Below, piece after piece: positions 33,668 to 42,191 of a stretch of 64,000 bases of DNA. The stretch is taken from NCBI GenBank assembly GCA_945863875.1, contig CAMBBS010000010.1, positions 1 through 64,000 of the forward strand, written 5' to 3'. The position numbers and the translations under genes were made by a program. The notes under the pieces are model-generated. The model was not told where the DNA came from and searched no databases. It saw only the letters and a list, made by a program, of their open reading frames with translations. Source of the stretch: Desulfopila aestuarii DSM 18488 (GTDB taxonomy: Bacteria > Desulfobacterota > Desulfobulbia > Desulfobulbales > Desulfocapsaceae). Each line of letters opens with the position of its first letter. Positions within the stretch are counted from its first letter, which is position 1.

Positions 33668-34627
33668 ATGCAGACCAGATTGATATGTGCCTCGCACAGC
33701 CCCTTGCTGTACTGCTATAAAAAAGAACCCGAGAGATGGGCAGAGCTGCAGCATGCCTTTCAGGCTCAGGCGGAAGCGATTCGTGCTTTTGATCCCGAGC
33801 TGGTTGTAGCTTTCGGGTCAGACCATTTCAATGGATTTTTTCTGAAGATGATGCCGGCTTTTTGTGTTGGATTTCAGGCCACGGCGGTCGGGGATATCGG
33901 CGGTTTTCCTGGCTCTCTGGATGTTCCGGAAGATCTTGCGAAAGCCCTTGCCGATGATCTTCGAAAAGAAAAAATCGACACGGCCGTTTCTTACCGGATG
34001 ACCGTCGATCATGCCTTTTCTCAGACCATCCATCTTATGCTCGGCGGGCTCTCGGCTCGGCCGGTTATTCCCGTTTTTATCAACTGCATTACTCCGCCGT
34101 TTGTTCCGTTCGTCCGATCCCGCCTGCTTGGTGAAGCTGTTGCCCGTTTCAGTGCAAAACTTAAAAAGAGGGTGTTGTTTCTCGCATCTGGGGGGATGTC
34201 CCATCACCCGACGAGATATTATCCCGCTCTGGGCGACGGTGAGGAGCCGGTTGAGGCCTGGCAGATTTCGGGAGGTGATGATCCGAAATCACTCACCAGG
34301 CAGCAATGGCTCGAACGATTATACCACATGCACCATGAAGGGGCGGAGATGATTGCTCGAGGAGAGCGTACAGCTGTGCAGATGCATCTCAATGCGCAAG
34401 CTGACCACCGTTTTCTCAACACCATGCAACAAAATATGTTGGATGAATATGACGCCTGGGATCAAAATACCTTAATCGCCGAGGCCGGTATCGGGTCGAT
34501 GGAACTGCATACCTGGATCGCCGCTGCTGCAGCACACCGGCAGGCTGGAGGAAATTCACCGCGCATCAGCTTTTATGAGGTAATGCCGGAAATCGGTATC
34601 GCGGCCGGGGTGGTGTACGCGGACTAG
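33668..34627 (+). CDS. MhpB-like extradiol dioxygenase (LigB superfamily)
   Basis: 319-residue class III extradiol ring-cleavage dioxygenase, most like MhpB (2,3-dihydroxyphenylpropionate 1,2-dioxygenase, 314 residues). His10, His53, His115 and His179 stand in ASHSPLLY, SDHFNGFF, VDHAFSQ and SGGMSHHP. His115 and His179 have the same numbers as the catalytic pair of MhpB. Fe(II) and O2 would be needed for ring cleavage, which is surprising among so many anaerobic genes. It lies between the SnoaL-like and BKACE genes. Other LigB-superfamily roles without O2 cannot be ruled out. Confidence 0.87.
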   Translation: MQTRLICASHSPLLYCYKKEPERWAELQHAFQAQAEAIRAFDPELVVAFGSDHFNGFFLKMMPAFCVGFQATAVGDIGGFPGSLDVPEDLAKALADDLRKEKIDTAVSYRMTVDHAFSQTIHLMLGGLSARPVIPVFINCITPPFVPFVRSRLLGEAVARFSAKLKKRVLFLASGGMSHHPTRYYPALGDGEEPVEAWQISGGDDPKSLTRQQWLERLYHMHHEGAEMIARGERTAVQMHLNAQADHRFLNTMQQNMLDEYDAWDQNTLIAEAGIGSMELHTWIAAAAAHRQAGGNSPRISFYEVMPEIGIAAGVVYAD

Positions 34628-34646
34628 AAATCCAAAGAAGGGGAGA

Positions 34647-35465
34647 ATGATGGCCGGTGGACCAATGCTCATAGCTGTTGCGCCCAATGGTGCCCGAAAA
34701 ACAAAACTGGATCATGCGAAGTTGCCTCTCACCTCGGCTGAGTTAATAAAAACCGCCATAAGCTGCATGGAAGCGGGCAGTGCGATGATGCATTTTCATG
34801 TGCGTGACAGTTCCGGCAAACATACTCTGGACCACAAAATATATGGTCCGGTGCTGAGGGAACTGGAAACGGTTGTGGGGCAAAACATGTTGCTGCAGGT
34901 CTCCTCTGAATCAGCAGGAATATATCAGCCGGATGAACAGATTGAGCAGATGAAACGGTTGGCGCCGCATTGCCTTTCCTGTGGTCTTCGTGAGCTGGTT
35001 AAAGATCAAAACGACTATGCCGCGGGGCATGCATTTTTTTCCGAACTGCGGCGGGCTGGGGTTCTGGTGCAGTATATTCTCTATAGTCCTGCCGATGTCG
35101 AATGGTATGAGACCCTCTGTACCATGGGTGTTCTTCCCGGTGAAAACCATCTGTTGCTCTTTGTCCTTGGTCGATATAGGCAAGAGGGTAAACAAACCTG
35201 CGATCTGCATAGCTATGTTACCGCCCTTCAACGAAAGAGCCCGTGGATGGCCTGTGGTTTTGGGCAGGTTGAGCATAGGATAATGGCTCAGGCGGCAGAA
35301 CTTGGCGGCCATGCGCGGGTTGGCTTTGAAAATAACCAGCACCTGCCGGACGGTACGGAGGCTCCTGATAACGTTGCACTTGTCAAAATCACTTCGGATC
35401 TGGCTCGTTTTGCCGGACGGACGCCGGGTGATAAACACTTTGCCGAGTTTTTGTATGGACTCTAA
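34647..35465 (+). CDS. Beta-keto acid cleavage enzyme (BKACE, DUF849)
   Basis: 272-residue BKACE-family enzyme. These TIM-barrel, zinc-dependent enzymes exchange a beta-keto acid with acetyl-CoA, giving acetoacetate and a new CoA ester (the founding member acts on 3-keto-5-aminohexanoate). The metal site MMHFHVRDSSGKHTLD is near residue 50, and IMAQAAELGGHARVGFENN near 215 holds the second conserved block. GGGGAGA precedes the ATG. A role in cleaving a triketide-like product of ring opening (as in phloroglucinol breakdown) is possible; this is inference. Confidence 0.88.
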   Translation: MMAGGPMLIAVAPNGARKTKLDHAKLPLTSAELIKTAISCMEAGSAMMHFHVRDSSGKHTLDHKIYGPVLRELETVVGQNMLLQVSSESAGIYQPDEQIEQMKRLAPHCLSCGLRELVKDQNDYAAGHAFFSELRRAGVLVQYILYSPADVEWYETLCTMGVLPGENHLLLFVLGRYRQEGKQTCDLHSYVTALQRKSPWMACGFGQVEHRIMAQAAELGGHARVGFENNQHLPDGTEAPDNVALVKITSDLARFAGRTPGDKHFAEFLYGL

Positions 35466-35805
35466 AAATTAAAGCTCGAGGACAGGTGAGGGAATGGAAA
35501 AGAGTACATCTCGGGAAAATGGCCTTGCCAATGCCGTTTTTACTGTCTCGATGGAGAGTCAAGGTAGTCGGTTGCAGCAACAAGCGGTAGGACTGTTATC
35601 CTCCATGAGGTGATTGTTGATCTGCGCCTTCTGGCGGAGCAGATACTTTGCGCCACAGGTACGGTAGTACGGTAATGATAGAGCGGATACCCCAAAGCTG
35701 AGGGCCCAAGGACGCATCACGAAGTGACGCGTCCTTGGGCCTGTCCGTTGTCTGCCTGCCGGCAGCGGGTGAGACAATGATGATGCCGGCTTTGGCAAAC
35801 GTTTG
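35466..35805. other. Convergent intergenic region after the BKACE gene
   Basis: No gene. Apart from the hairpin at 35703-35741 nothing was recognised. Confidence 0.5.
35703..35741. terminator. Long hairpin, probable terminator
   Basis: Arms GGCCCAAGGACGC and GCGTCCTTGGGCC, extended inward by TCAC/GTGA with one mismatch and a three-base loop. It lies between the converging BKACE operon and the SnoaL-like gene. No clear T-run, so the termination role is probable rather than certain. Confidence 0.65.
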
Positions 35806-36243
35806 CTACTCGAAACTACCGGTAATGATAGGCATGACTCCAAACTGGTAGGTCAACCCAAGGTAGTCGTTATAAACCCACTCCTCGACGATTTTACCGT
35901 TATCCCATGTGGAAACAACGCATCCGGGCATGGCGATCTCTCTGCCGGTTGGAGGTGTTCGAAGGGTTGGGATTTTCCCGGTGTTTTTTCCTGTGAGAGT
36001 AAGCCGCACCACTGTCTTGTTTTCGGCGGTTATGATTTCATCAAGTACCATGTTGAAATTTGTATAGGCGCCCCGGACCTCGGATATAAAGGCCTTATAG
36101 GCGGCAAGCCCCTGTACATTTTTCATCGGCGGCTGGTGGCGAAGGTAATCGACGGCAATAAGATCGTCCAGGGCATCCAGGTTACCTTTGTTATAGACCT
36201 CTTTATAAATTTTTTGAACTTTAAGGCTGAGTTCTTCAGACAT
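35806..36243 (-). CDS. SnoaL-like polyketide cyclase family protein
   Basis: 145-residue NTF2-fold protein of the SnoaL-like ester cyclase type (VYNKGNLDALDDLIAVDYLR, HQPPMKNVQGLAAYK, GREIAMPGC, KIVEEWVYNDYLG). The family includes aldol cyclases and many proteins of unknown substrate. The ATG at 36243 has GGGAG upstream. It is unrelated in detail to the SnoaL-like protein at 33066. It stands alone, leftward, after the ring-cleavage operon. Confidence 0.8.
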   Translation of the reverse strand: MSEELSLKVQKIYKEVYNKGNLDALDDLIAVDYLRHQPPMKNVQGLAAYKAFISEVRGAYTNFNMVLDEIITAENKTVVRLTLTGKNTGKIPTLRTPPTGREIAMPGCVVSTWDNGKIVEEWVYNDYLGLTYQFGVMPIITGSFE

Positions 36244-36484
36244 GGTTATTTCTCCCTTTGAGGTGAACATTTCGTATACTGCCCAATGGTGTCCGCAGTA
36301 CTGCTAAAAAGGAAAGTAATGCCAAAAGGGTACAGAAAACAACGAGACGACAAGATACCCTTTTCAATGCCGTAAAGAGTGTGTGCTGCATTTATTATAC
36401 CTTGTTATCATAAGATGATTATGAACAATTTTAGCTTAAAAAGTTACGAACTGCGCATTATTGGGGATTTTAGTCGGTAAAATT

Positions 36485-37348
36485 TCAGTTTCGGGTCCTG
36501 ATTGGCCGCCGCAAAGAGTGTTGCCGGGCCTGCTGGTCAGCAGGTATTTGCGCCAAGATCTCTTCAGAGATGCCCATTTTCTCGACCAACAATTTAAGCC
36601 TGCCTTCATGAGACAGCGGTGTTGTGGTAAGCTTGCCGGAAGACAAGAAAATGACCGCCATTCCATTCGATATCCCCAGCACACTCTCTGCTGTATTGAG
36701 CCGAATATACAGGGCATTATTGAAAGGGCCTCGGCTTCGGCTTGCTTCATTTAGCTGCCGGAACGTATCTCTGGTGACAGAGAATCCTTCAATTCTGCAA
36801 CTACAGCCGTCCGGCATGTGCAGAGGACGCCAGCGGATGGCATAGTGCTGCAGGTGGGGGGAGCAGGTGAGACCCCAGGCCGGATGATCAACGGCAGAAG
36901 GTTGGTTCGGCGTCAGTAATAAAGGGGTGTTGTGCAGCATCGATGCATCGACGAGAAATTGTTTTCCTGCACATCGAACGGCAACGGTGCCGTGGTTTGG
37001 CGGCTGGTCGGACGTGGTCATCATAGTGGCGGTGCCCCGCCTGCATGAGAAGCCGAGAGCGTCAAGGAGGGCATGCAGCGCTGCATTTCCAGCCCAACAG
37101 GTACCACCCACCCCATAACGCAACCAGCCGCGGAAAAACTCCGCATCATCATGACCGGGCAGAGGAAGGGGGTTGTTTTGTGCCAGGTGGATACGTTTTC
37201 GGATGTTATCAAAAGGAACACTGCGGCACCAGGCCCCGTAGAGGCGGGTTAATCCGGTGCAATCGACCGAGGGTGGCTCTGAAAAGCCCAGTTTCATGAG
37301 AATTTGTTCGACTTGTTCGGGCGCTAACCCATTTTTTTTCCGGCACAT
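36485..37348 (-). CDS. Arylamine N-acetyltransferase
   Basis: 287-residue NAT-family enzyme, which acetylates aryl amines or hydrazines from acetyl-CoA through a cysteine. The triad is visible: Cys84 in GVGGTCWAGNAALHALL, His119 in PPNHGTVAV and Asp134 in FLVDAS. The ATG at 37348 with GGAGAA upstream is preferred over one at 37402. The C-terminal third is divergent. It diverges from the glycosyltransferase gene. NAT-like enzymes can also act in amide synthesis of natural products. Confidence 0.85.
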   Translation of the reverse strand: MCRKKNGLAPEQVEQILMKLGFSEPPSVDCTGLTRLYGAWCRSVPFDNIRKRIHLAQNNPLPLPGHDDAEFFRGWLRYGVGGTCWAGNAALHALLDALGFSCRRGTATMMTTSDQPPNHGTVAVRCAGKQFLVDASMLHNTPLLLTPNQPSAVDHPAWGLTCSPHLQHYAIRWRPLHMPDGCSCRIEGFSVTRDTFRQLNEASRSRGPFNNALYIRLNTAESVLGISNGMAVIFLSSGKLTTTPLSHEGRLKLLVEKMGISEEILAQIPADQQARQHSLRRPIRTRN

Positions 37349-37482
37349 CTGGTATCTTCTCCAATAGAGGAAATTTAGCCTGGACGACTGAAAATATATC
37401 ATTATCCGTTTAGGAGGGGCAATTGTTATCTTCGAAATAATCTTGGTAGCAAGGTTCTTTGTTTTTTAAGGAGAAAAGTTTC

Positions 37483-38676
37483 ATGCAGGAAAAGGGCAGG
37501 TATCCTTCCTTTCGTATCTTGTGTGTCGTTACCGGTTGCGGTGGTGGCGACTGGCATCCGCTGCTCGCCCTGGCAGCAGGCCTGCACCGGCGTGGCCATG
37601 CCTTGACTGTGGTCTGTGATAGGAGCACCCTGCAACACATCCAGGCCTCTGGTTTGACACCCCTCTGCCTTCCTTCAGGTCTTGACCTGGCACATGTTTT
37701 TGAACCGGCCCTTTCGCATCTTTTGTCCAGGCAGGAGAGACTTTTTCCGGGCGACGAAAACCCCCTGGAACAGTGGGGGATAGCCTGTGTTGATTTTGTC
37801 AAAACATCACTCAATGGCTGGCACCCTTCTTTGGTGATCACATCACTGCTGGCGGTAGGGCTCGGGGCGATTCTAGCCAGAAGTCTTGCAGCACCATGGT
37901 GTTTTCTCAATCCCTCTTTTTATTTTGACTCTCCCCAAGGGCACCTCCGGGACGAGGATTTTTCTGAGATGGGGGTGCAGATGTATCGGCACTGGCTGTT
38001 GCCGCTGGTGAAAAGGGCAAACCTGGTGCTCCATGCAACGGATCAGGCGTTTGATATCTGCCCTGCGCTTCTTTCTTCCCGGCATAGGTATGTTGGGCCG
38101 ATGTTTTGGGAAATGCCCGGCAACAGTCAGGAATTTTTGAAGAAGTCCGGTTGGCCATGGGTTCTTGTTGCCCTGAGTACAAGCCCCCAGCCCGGTGACC
38201 TGACCATAGTAAGAACTGCCTTAAAGGCACTTGAATCACTGGAATTCCGCATTCTGGTTACCCTGGCGGCCGGCCATGACCAGGGGGATCTTGGCCGGAT
38301 TGCCACCAATGTCCATGTGACGGGATATATCCCCCACAGCAAAGTTTTGCCCCATTGCCGTCTGGTCATAAGTCATGCCGGTCACGGAATTGTCATGAAG
38401 TCAATGGTCCATGGCATCCCCATGGTGCTCGTGCCATGGGGGCGGGATCAACCGGGTGTTGCCGCTCGTGCCGGGCGGCTGGGGACGGCAGTGGTTGTTT
38501 CACAGCGCGGGTGCTGTGTCGACGCTCTTGTTGATACCATTCAGATGATTCTAAATGATGAAAAATACCTGCAGAAGGCACAGGTGGTATCGAACCGGCT
38601 GCGAAATATGGATGGGGTGGCGAATGCTGTTGACCACATTGAACAGTTTCTGAAAAACAGTGAAGGGCTGTCGTGA
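37483..38676 (+). CDS. UGT-like glycosyltransferase (GT1 type)
   Basis: 397-residue GT-B fold glycosyltransferase. The N-terminal acceptor half starts FRILCVVTGCGGGDWHPLLA with AAGLHRRGHALTVVCD. The C-terminal donor half has the GT1 signature region VTGYIPHSKVLPHCRLVISH, AGHGIVMKSMVHGIPMVLVP and WGRDQPGVAARAG. Members glycosylate small lipophilic or phenolic molecules. AAGGAG lies upstream of the ATG at 37483. The acceptor is unknown; a phenolic compound would fit the neighbourhood. Confidence 0.88.
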   Translation: MQEKGRYPSFRILCVVTGCGGGDWHPLLALAAGLHRRGHALTVVCDRSTLQHIQASGLTPLCLPSGLDLAHVFEPALSHLLSRQERLFPGDENPLEQWGIACVDFVKTSLNGWHPSLVITSLLAVGLGAILARSLAAPWCFLNPSFYFDSPQGHLRDEDFSEMGVQMYRHWLLPLVKRANLVLHATDQAFDICPALLSSRHRYVGPMFWEMPGNSQEFLKKSGWPWVLVALSTSPQPGDLTIVRTALKALESLEFRILVTLAAGHDQGDLGRIATNVHVTGYIPHSKVLPHCRLVISHAGHGIVMKSMVHGIPMVLVPWGRDQPGVAARAGRLGTAVVVSQRGCCVDALVDTIQMILNDEKYLQKAQVVSNRLRNMDGVANAVDHIEQFLKNSEGLS

Positions 38677-38862
38677 AAAAATTCTGATTTTTCGAGAAAT
38701 GATGGAGAGAAGAAGGTAGATTTGTCGTCGAAGTGGCAAAGATTACATCTTTGGCGACCGTCTGGAGTTTCGGTTGTCACCCGAGAAATTGAAAAAATCA
38801 GAAGGGTTGAGATAGCACCCTCGGGTTGCATCGAAAAGAAACATTTACAAAGGATCAGGGAT

Positions 38863-39693
38863 ATGAGTGGAAAAACAGACCAGAGCAGGAAGGAACGACA
38901 AGGGTCGATCGTTTTTATTTCCCATGGCGGTGGACCATGGCCCCTGCTTAACGATCCTCGACATACAAATCTTATCGAATTTTTTAAAAAGGTTCCGTCG
39001 ACACTTATTTCTCCCTCTGCAATACTGGTGATCAGTGCCCATTGGGAAGAAGATGCGCCTGCGATTCAAAGCAATCGGCAGCCGGAAATGCTCTATGATT
39101 ATTATGGATTTCCTGAAGAGTCTTATCAAATCACCTATCCTGCGCCGGGGCAACCTGAACTTGCCGCTGACATATCGGCTATACTGACTAAAAGCGGTAT
39201 AAAGACGCGCTTGGACTGTCATCGCGGCTTCGACCATGGCCTTTTTGTCCCTTTAAAGATCATGTATCCGGCAGCGACAATTCCATGTCTACAGTTATCT
39301 CTACTGAAAAGCCTCGATCCAGCGGAGCATATTCATTTAGGAAGGGCTCTGCGAGAATTGCGGCAAAAGAATATATTAATCATCGGTTCGGGCTCTTCCT
39401 TTCATAACCTTCGCGCCTTTCGAGAACCACCGACGCAGGAAACAATGGCCCGGAATGAAGCGTTTGAAAACTGGCTCAGGGAGGTTATGACAAACAGGCT
39501 ATGGTCCGAAAGCGAAAGAGAACGGCAACTGACCAACTGGTTCGACGCTCCCGGTGCGAGATATTGTCATCCTCGCGAGGAACATTTATTACCCTTGCAT
39601 GTCTGCTATGGGGTGGCCGAAGGTCCCGCGGATAGGGTTATAGACGTTGCATATATGGAGAGAAAAGCAAGTATGTATGTCTGGTCGATTTAA
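38863..39693 (+). CDS. YgiD-like extradiol dioxygenase (LigB superfamily)
   Basis: 276-residue class III dioxygenase of the YgiD/4,5-DOPA dioxygenase type. Metal and catalytic histidines lie in ISHGGGPWPLL, VISAHWEED, CHRGFDHGLFVPLK and GSGSSFHNLR. An in-frame TTG at 38722 would add 47 residues unlike the family, so ATG 38863 with AGGG upstream is chosen. It is the second LigB-superfamily enzyme in 6 kb but is not close to the MhpB-like one. Its substrate is probably a catechol. Confidence 0.88.
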   Translation: MSGKTDQSRKERQGSIVFISHGGGPWPLLNDPRHTNLIEFFKKVPSTLISPSAILVISAHWEEDAPAIQSNRQPEMLYDYYGFPEESYQITYPAPGQPELAADISAILTKSGIKTRLDCHRGFDHGLFVPLKIMYPAATIPCLQLSLLKSLDPAEHIHLGRALRELRQKNILIIGSGSSFHNLRAFREPPTQETMARNEAFENWLREVMTNRLWSESERERQLTNWFDAPGARYCHPREEHLLPLHVCYGVAEGPADRVIDVAYMERKASMYVWSI

Positions 39694-39731
39694 GCCGTTG
39701 TCAATGGCGAGCACCCGACCAGGATCTGTGA

Positions 39732-40436
39732 TTATAAACCGTGTTCCAGGCAGATCTCCAGTATTGTACCTATGTGTGCTTCCATGGCTTGTCGTGCCCG
39801 AAGCGGATCGTGGTTGACAACGGACGCAAGAATTTCCTCGTGTTGTCGATCTATTAATTCGTCTATATGCAGAGATTCCAATAAATTGCTGTAAGAATAA
39901 GACATAGCGTATGTCTGAACCTCATAGAAACTCTTCATCAGGTGGATCTGTACCACATTCTTACTGGCATAGGCAATATTCATATGAAAACTGATATCGG
40001 TATTGATTCGGATCTCATGGTCGACACGTTCTCTTTTCATCCGCTCGATGCCCTTTTTTATCAGCCTGACGTCTTCATCCGTAGCCCGTTTGGCCGCTAA
40101 TTCGGCACTTTTAACTTCCAGGGCCATTCGGATTTCCTGGATATCTGCGATGCTGTAGGTCTCGCCGTTAAGGGCCTGCAGCAAAGGCCTTTTTTCAGCA
40201 ACCCCTTTCTGGTCGAGGACAAAGATCCCCACTCCCCGCCGGCTTTCGATGAGTCCTAGATCTATGAGACGCTGCACGGCAGTGCGTATCGTGGGCCGTC
40301 CTACCTTAAACAGGGTCGCCATGTCACGTTCGGACATCAGCCGTTGTCCGGCGTCGATCTCGCCACGATAAATCATATCGCGGAGCTGCTCATAGACCTG
40401 ATCGGCTATATTGCGGTGCTTGATGGGTTTAATCAC
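39732..40436 (-). CDS. GntR-family regulator (FadR subfamily, FCD domain)
   Basis: 234-residue FadR-type regulator with an N-terminal winged helix (MATLFKVGRPTIRTAVQRLI, about 38-57) and an FCD domain whose metal/ligand residues lie in DISFHMNIAY, IDRQHEEILA and MEAHIGTILE. It diverges from the LarA-like/TRAP/dehydrogenase operon. A perfect FadR-type operator lies in the intergenic region. Control by a 2-hydroxyacid, as for LldR/GlcC relatives, is the natural guess. Confidence 0.92.
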   Translation of the reverse strand: MIKPIKHRNIADQVYEQLRDMIYRGEIDAGQRLMSERDMATLFKVGRPTIRTAVQRLIDLGLIESRRGVGIFVLDQKGVAEKRPLLQALNGETYSIADIQEIRMALEVKSAELAAKRATDEDVRLIKKGIERMKRERVDHEIRINTDISFHMNIAYASKNVVQIHLMKSFYEVQTYAMSYSYSNLLESLHIDELIDRQHEEILASVVNHDPLRARQAMEAHIGTILEICLEHGL

Positions 40437-40522
40437 AAAATATTCTCCTGATTTTCATTGGGGCGGGAACCAATTATACATATTTATATATTTTTTTCGA
40501 GCAATCACCAAATATAATATTG

Positions 40523-40547
40523 GGATATGTGGTATTACCACATATCC
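40523..40547. promoter_or_regulatory. FadR-type operator in the gntR/larA-like intergenic region
   Basis: Perfect inverted repeat, arms GGATATGTGGTA and TACCACATATCC around a single central T. The core TGGTATTACCA fits the FadR-subfamily consensus TGGTNNNACCA. TTGACA follows at 40552-40557. It is probably bound by the divergent GntR protein and controls both directions. Confidence 0.82.
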
Positions 40548-40638
40548 ACTATTGACACAATAATGGGTGTAAAAAAGACGAAAATTGTCGCTTTTTCTAA
40601 AATATATCATAAGAAAAAAACTTGTTGCAATATTTTAT

Positions 40639-40650
40639 ATTGCATGTAAT
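40639..40650. promoter_or_regulatory. Copy of the ATTRYATGTAAT palindrome
   Basis: ATTGCATGTAAT, about 80 bases before the LarA-like start. It is the right-most copy seen and would link this operon to the transhydroxylase regulon. Confidence 0.55.
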
Positions 40651-40730
40651 TATTGCCGAACAAATTGGATAAATATGTGTACCACGTCCAGGGGTCATTG
40701 TACAATGATGAACAAAGGATACGACCAGCC

Positions 40731-42026
40731 ATGCAAAACGCCTTCGTCCGATCCATATACGGTGCCGTTTCTTTTTCGCTGCCCGCCACCTGGGAGATTC
40801 TGACCCTGGCCGATTTTCCCGAATCGCGCCTTGCCGTCGAAGTTCAGGCATTGGCAACCCTGGCATTACAGTCTCCTTTGGGAACAGTCCCCCTACAAGA
40901 GCAACTCACTGCAGAGAGTACCGTTTGTATTCTTGTCGAGGACCTGACCAGGACCTCGCCCAAAAAGATTATTTTGCGAGTCGTTCTCGATATCCTTCGG
41001 GAAATCGGCATCCCCACCGACAATATTTCAATTGTCGTAGCGCTCGGAACTCACTGTCCGCTCAGCCGCCGTGAATTGGCAGACGCTTTCGGTGCAGAGA
41101 CTGTTGCCGAATACACTTTTTTCAACCACGACTGTCATGCCGACGATCTTGTGCCTATCGCCCAGCTGCAAAGCGGTGCTGTCGTCAAGATCGACAGGAG
41201 GGCACATGCCGCGGATTTTCGCCTCGGCATCGGCTCGATCTTTCCGCATCCCCTCAACGGCTTCGGAGGCGGCGGTAAAATTCTCTTTCCCGGAATCGCA
41301 GACTATCACTCCATTTTTGAGCATCACCTGCGCCACAGTTTTCGCGGCAACAGTGCCCTCGGCTTTTTGGATGGTAACGAATTTCACCATGAAATCAATG
41401 CCATGGCCCAGGCAGGGCGGCTGAATTTTATCGTCAACAGCGTTCTCGATCACAACGATGAACTGCATCAGGTGGTTGCCGGGAATCCGGTCACTGCTCA
41501 TCAGGTCGGGGTGGAGATATGTCGTGCTATCACCTCACGGCAATTTCAACAAAAAGCCGATATAACAATCATCTCGGCCTTTCCTTACACTAAAGGGCCG
41601 CAGATCATGAAACCGCTTGCTCCGGCGGAGATTATAACCAGGCAAGGAGGGTGTGTTGTCCTGTATGCAAACTGCACGTCCCCCTTGCCGGAGGAATATT
41701 TTAAAGCGTGTGAAAAATTCAGGGCGGAGCACCAGGGGGGATTGCGCCAAGCGGTCTTGAGCCACTTCCAAAATAATTGTCGGATAATGCCGGATGCTCC
41801 TCCCGAGCTCAACATGTCCATGGCTCAGTTGATGTTGGCCCTCAATGACTATTCGGTGATTCTTGTTACAGCTGATATCCCGCCAAAACAGGCAGAACGA
41901 CTGGGGGTAACAGCAGTTACACAGCTTAACCAGGCCATAACATTATGCAATGAGCGATACAGTCGGCCGTCGGTCAATATTGTGCCGTCCGGTGGGGTCA
42001 TCTTGCCTGTTTTGCCGAAGTCTTAG
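40731..42026 (+). CDS. LarA-family nickel-pincer racemase/epimerase
   Basis: 431-residue member of the LarA family (lactate racemase, 424 residues), whose nickel-pincer nucleotide is tethered to a lysine. With ATG 40731 as start, the catalytic residues align almost number for number: Arg74 (LarA Arg75) in EDLTR, His108 in LGTHCP, and His173 and Lys183 (LarA His174, Lys184) in FPHPLNGFGGGGKILFPGIA. A TTG further upstream at 40653 is unlikely. The cofactor genes larB, larC and larE are not in the window. Family members act on various 2-hydroxyacids; the substrate here is probably that of the co-transcribed dehydrogenase. Confidence 0.85.
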   Translation: MQNAFVRSIYGAVSFSLPATWEILTLADFPESRLAVEVQALATLALQSPLGTVPLQEQLTAESTVCILVEDLTRTSPKKIILRVVLDILREIGIPTDNISIVVALGTHCPLSRRELADAFGAETVAEYTFFNHDCHADDLVPIAQLQSGAVVKIDRRAHAADFRLGIGSIFPHPLNGFGGGGKILFPGIADYHSIFEHHLRHSFRGNSALGFLDGNEFHHEINAMAQAGRLNFIVNSVLDHNDELHQVVAGNPVTAHQVGVEICRAITSRQFQQKADITIISAFPYTKGPQIMKPLAPAEIITRQGGCVVLYANCTSPLPEEYFKACEKFRAEHQGGLRQAVLSHFQNNCRIMPDAPPELNMSMAQLMLALNDYSVILVTADIPPKQAERLGVTAVTQLNQAITLCNERYSRPSVNIVPSGGVILPVLPKS

Positions 42027-42191
42027 CATGTGCTTTTAAGGCTCACGATGCAAAGCCATAAATAATAAAATATTTGAAAAGGAGGCAAAATCATCAACTT
42101 TTAGAGTCTCGGCGATCCCTAATCTTCATCAGACCAGCTGGGGGGAACAACACTCCGATAGTATCGGGAAACTTTTTTAAAGGAAGAAAAA

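Noticed and set aside
9778-40650. Other TTGCATG sites (9779, 30513, 40641) as sigma-54 -12 boxes
   Set aside because: None has GG exactly ten bases before the GC pair; only 5695-5711 fits a -24/-12 promoter.
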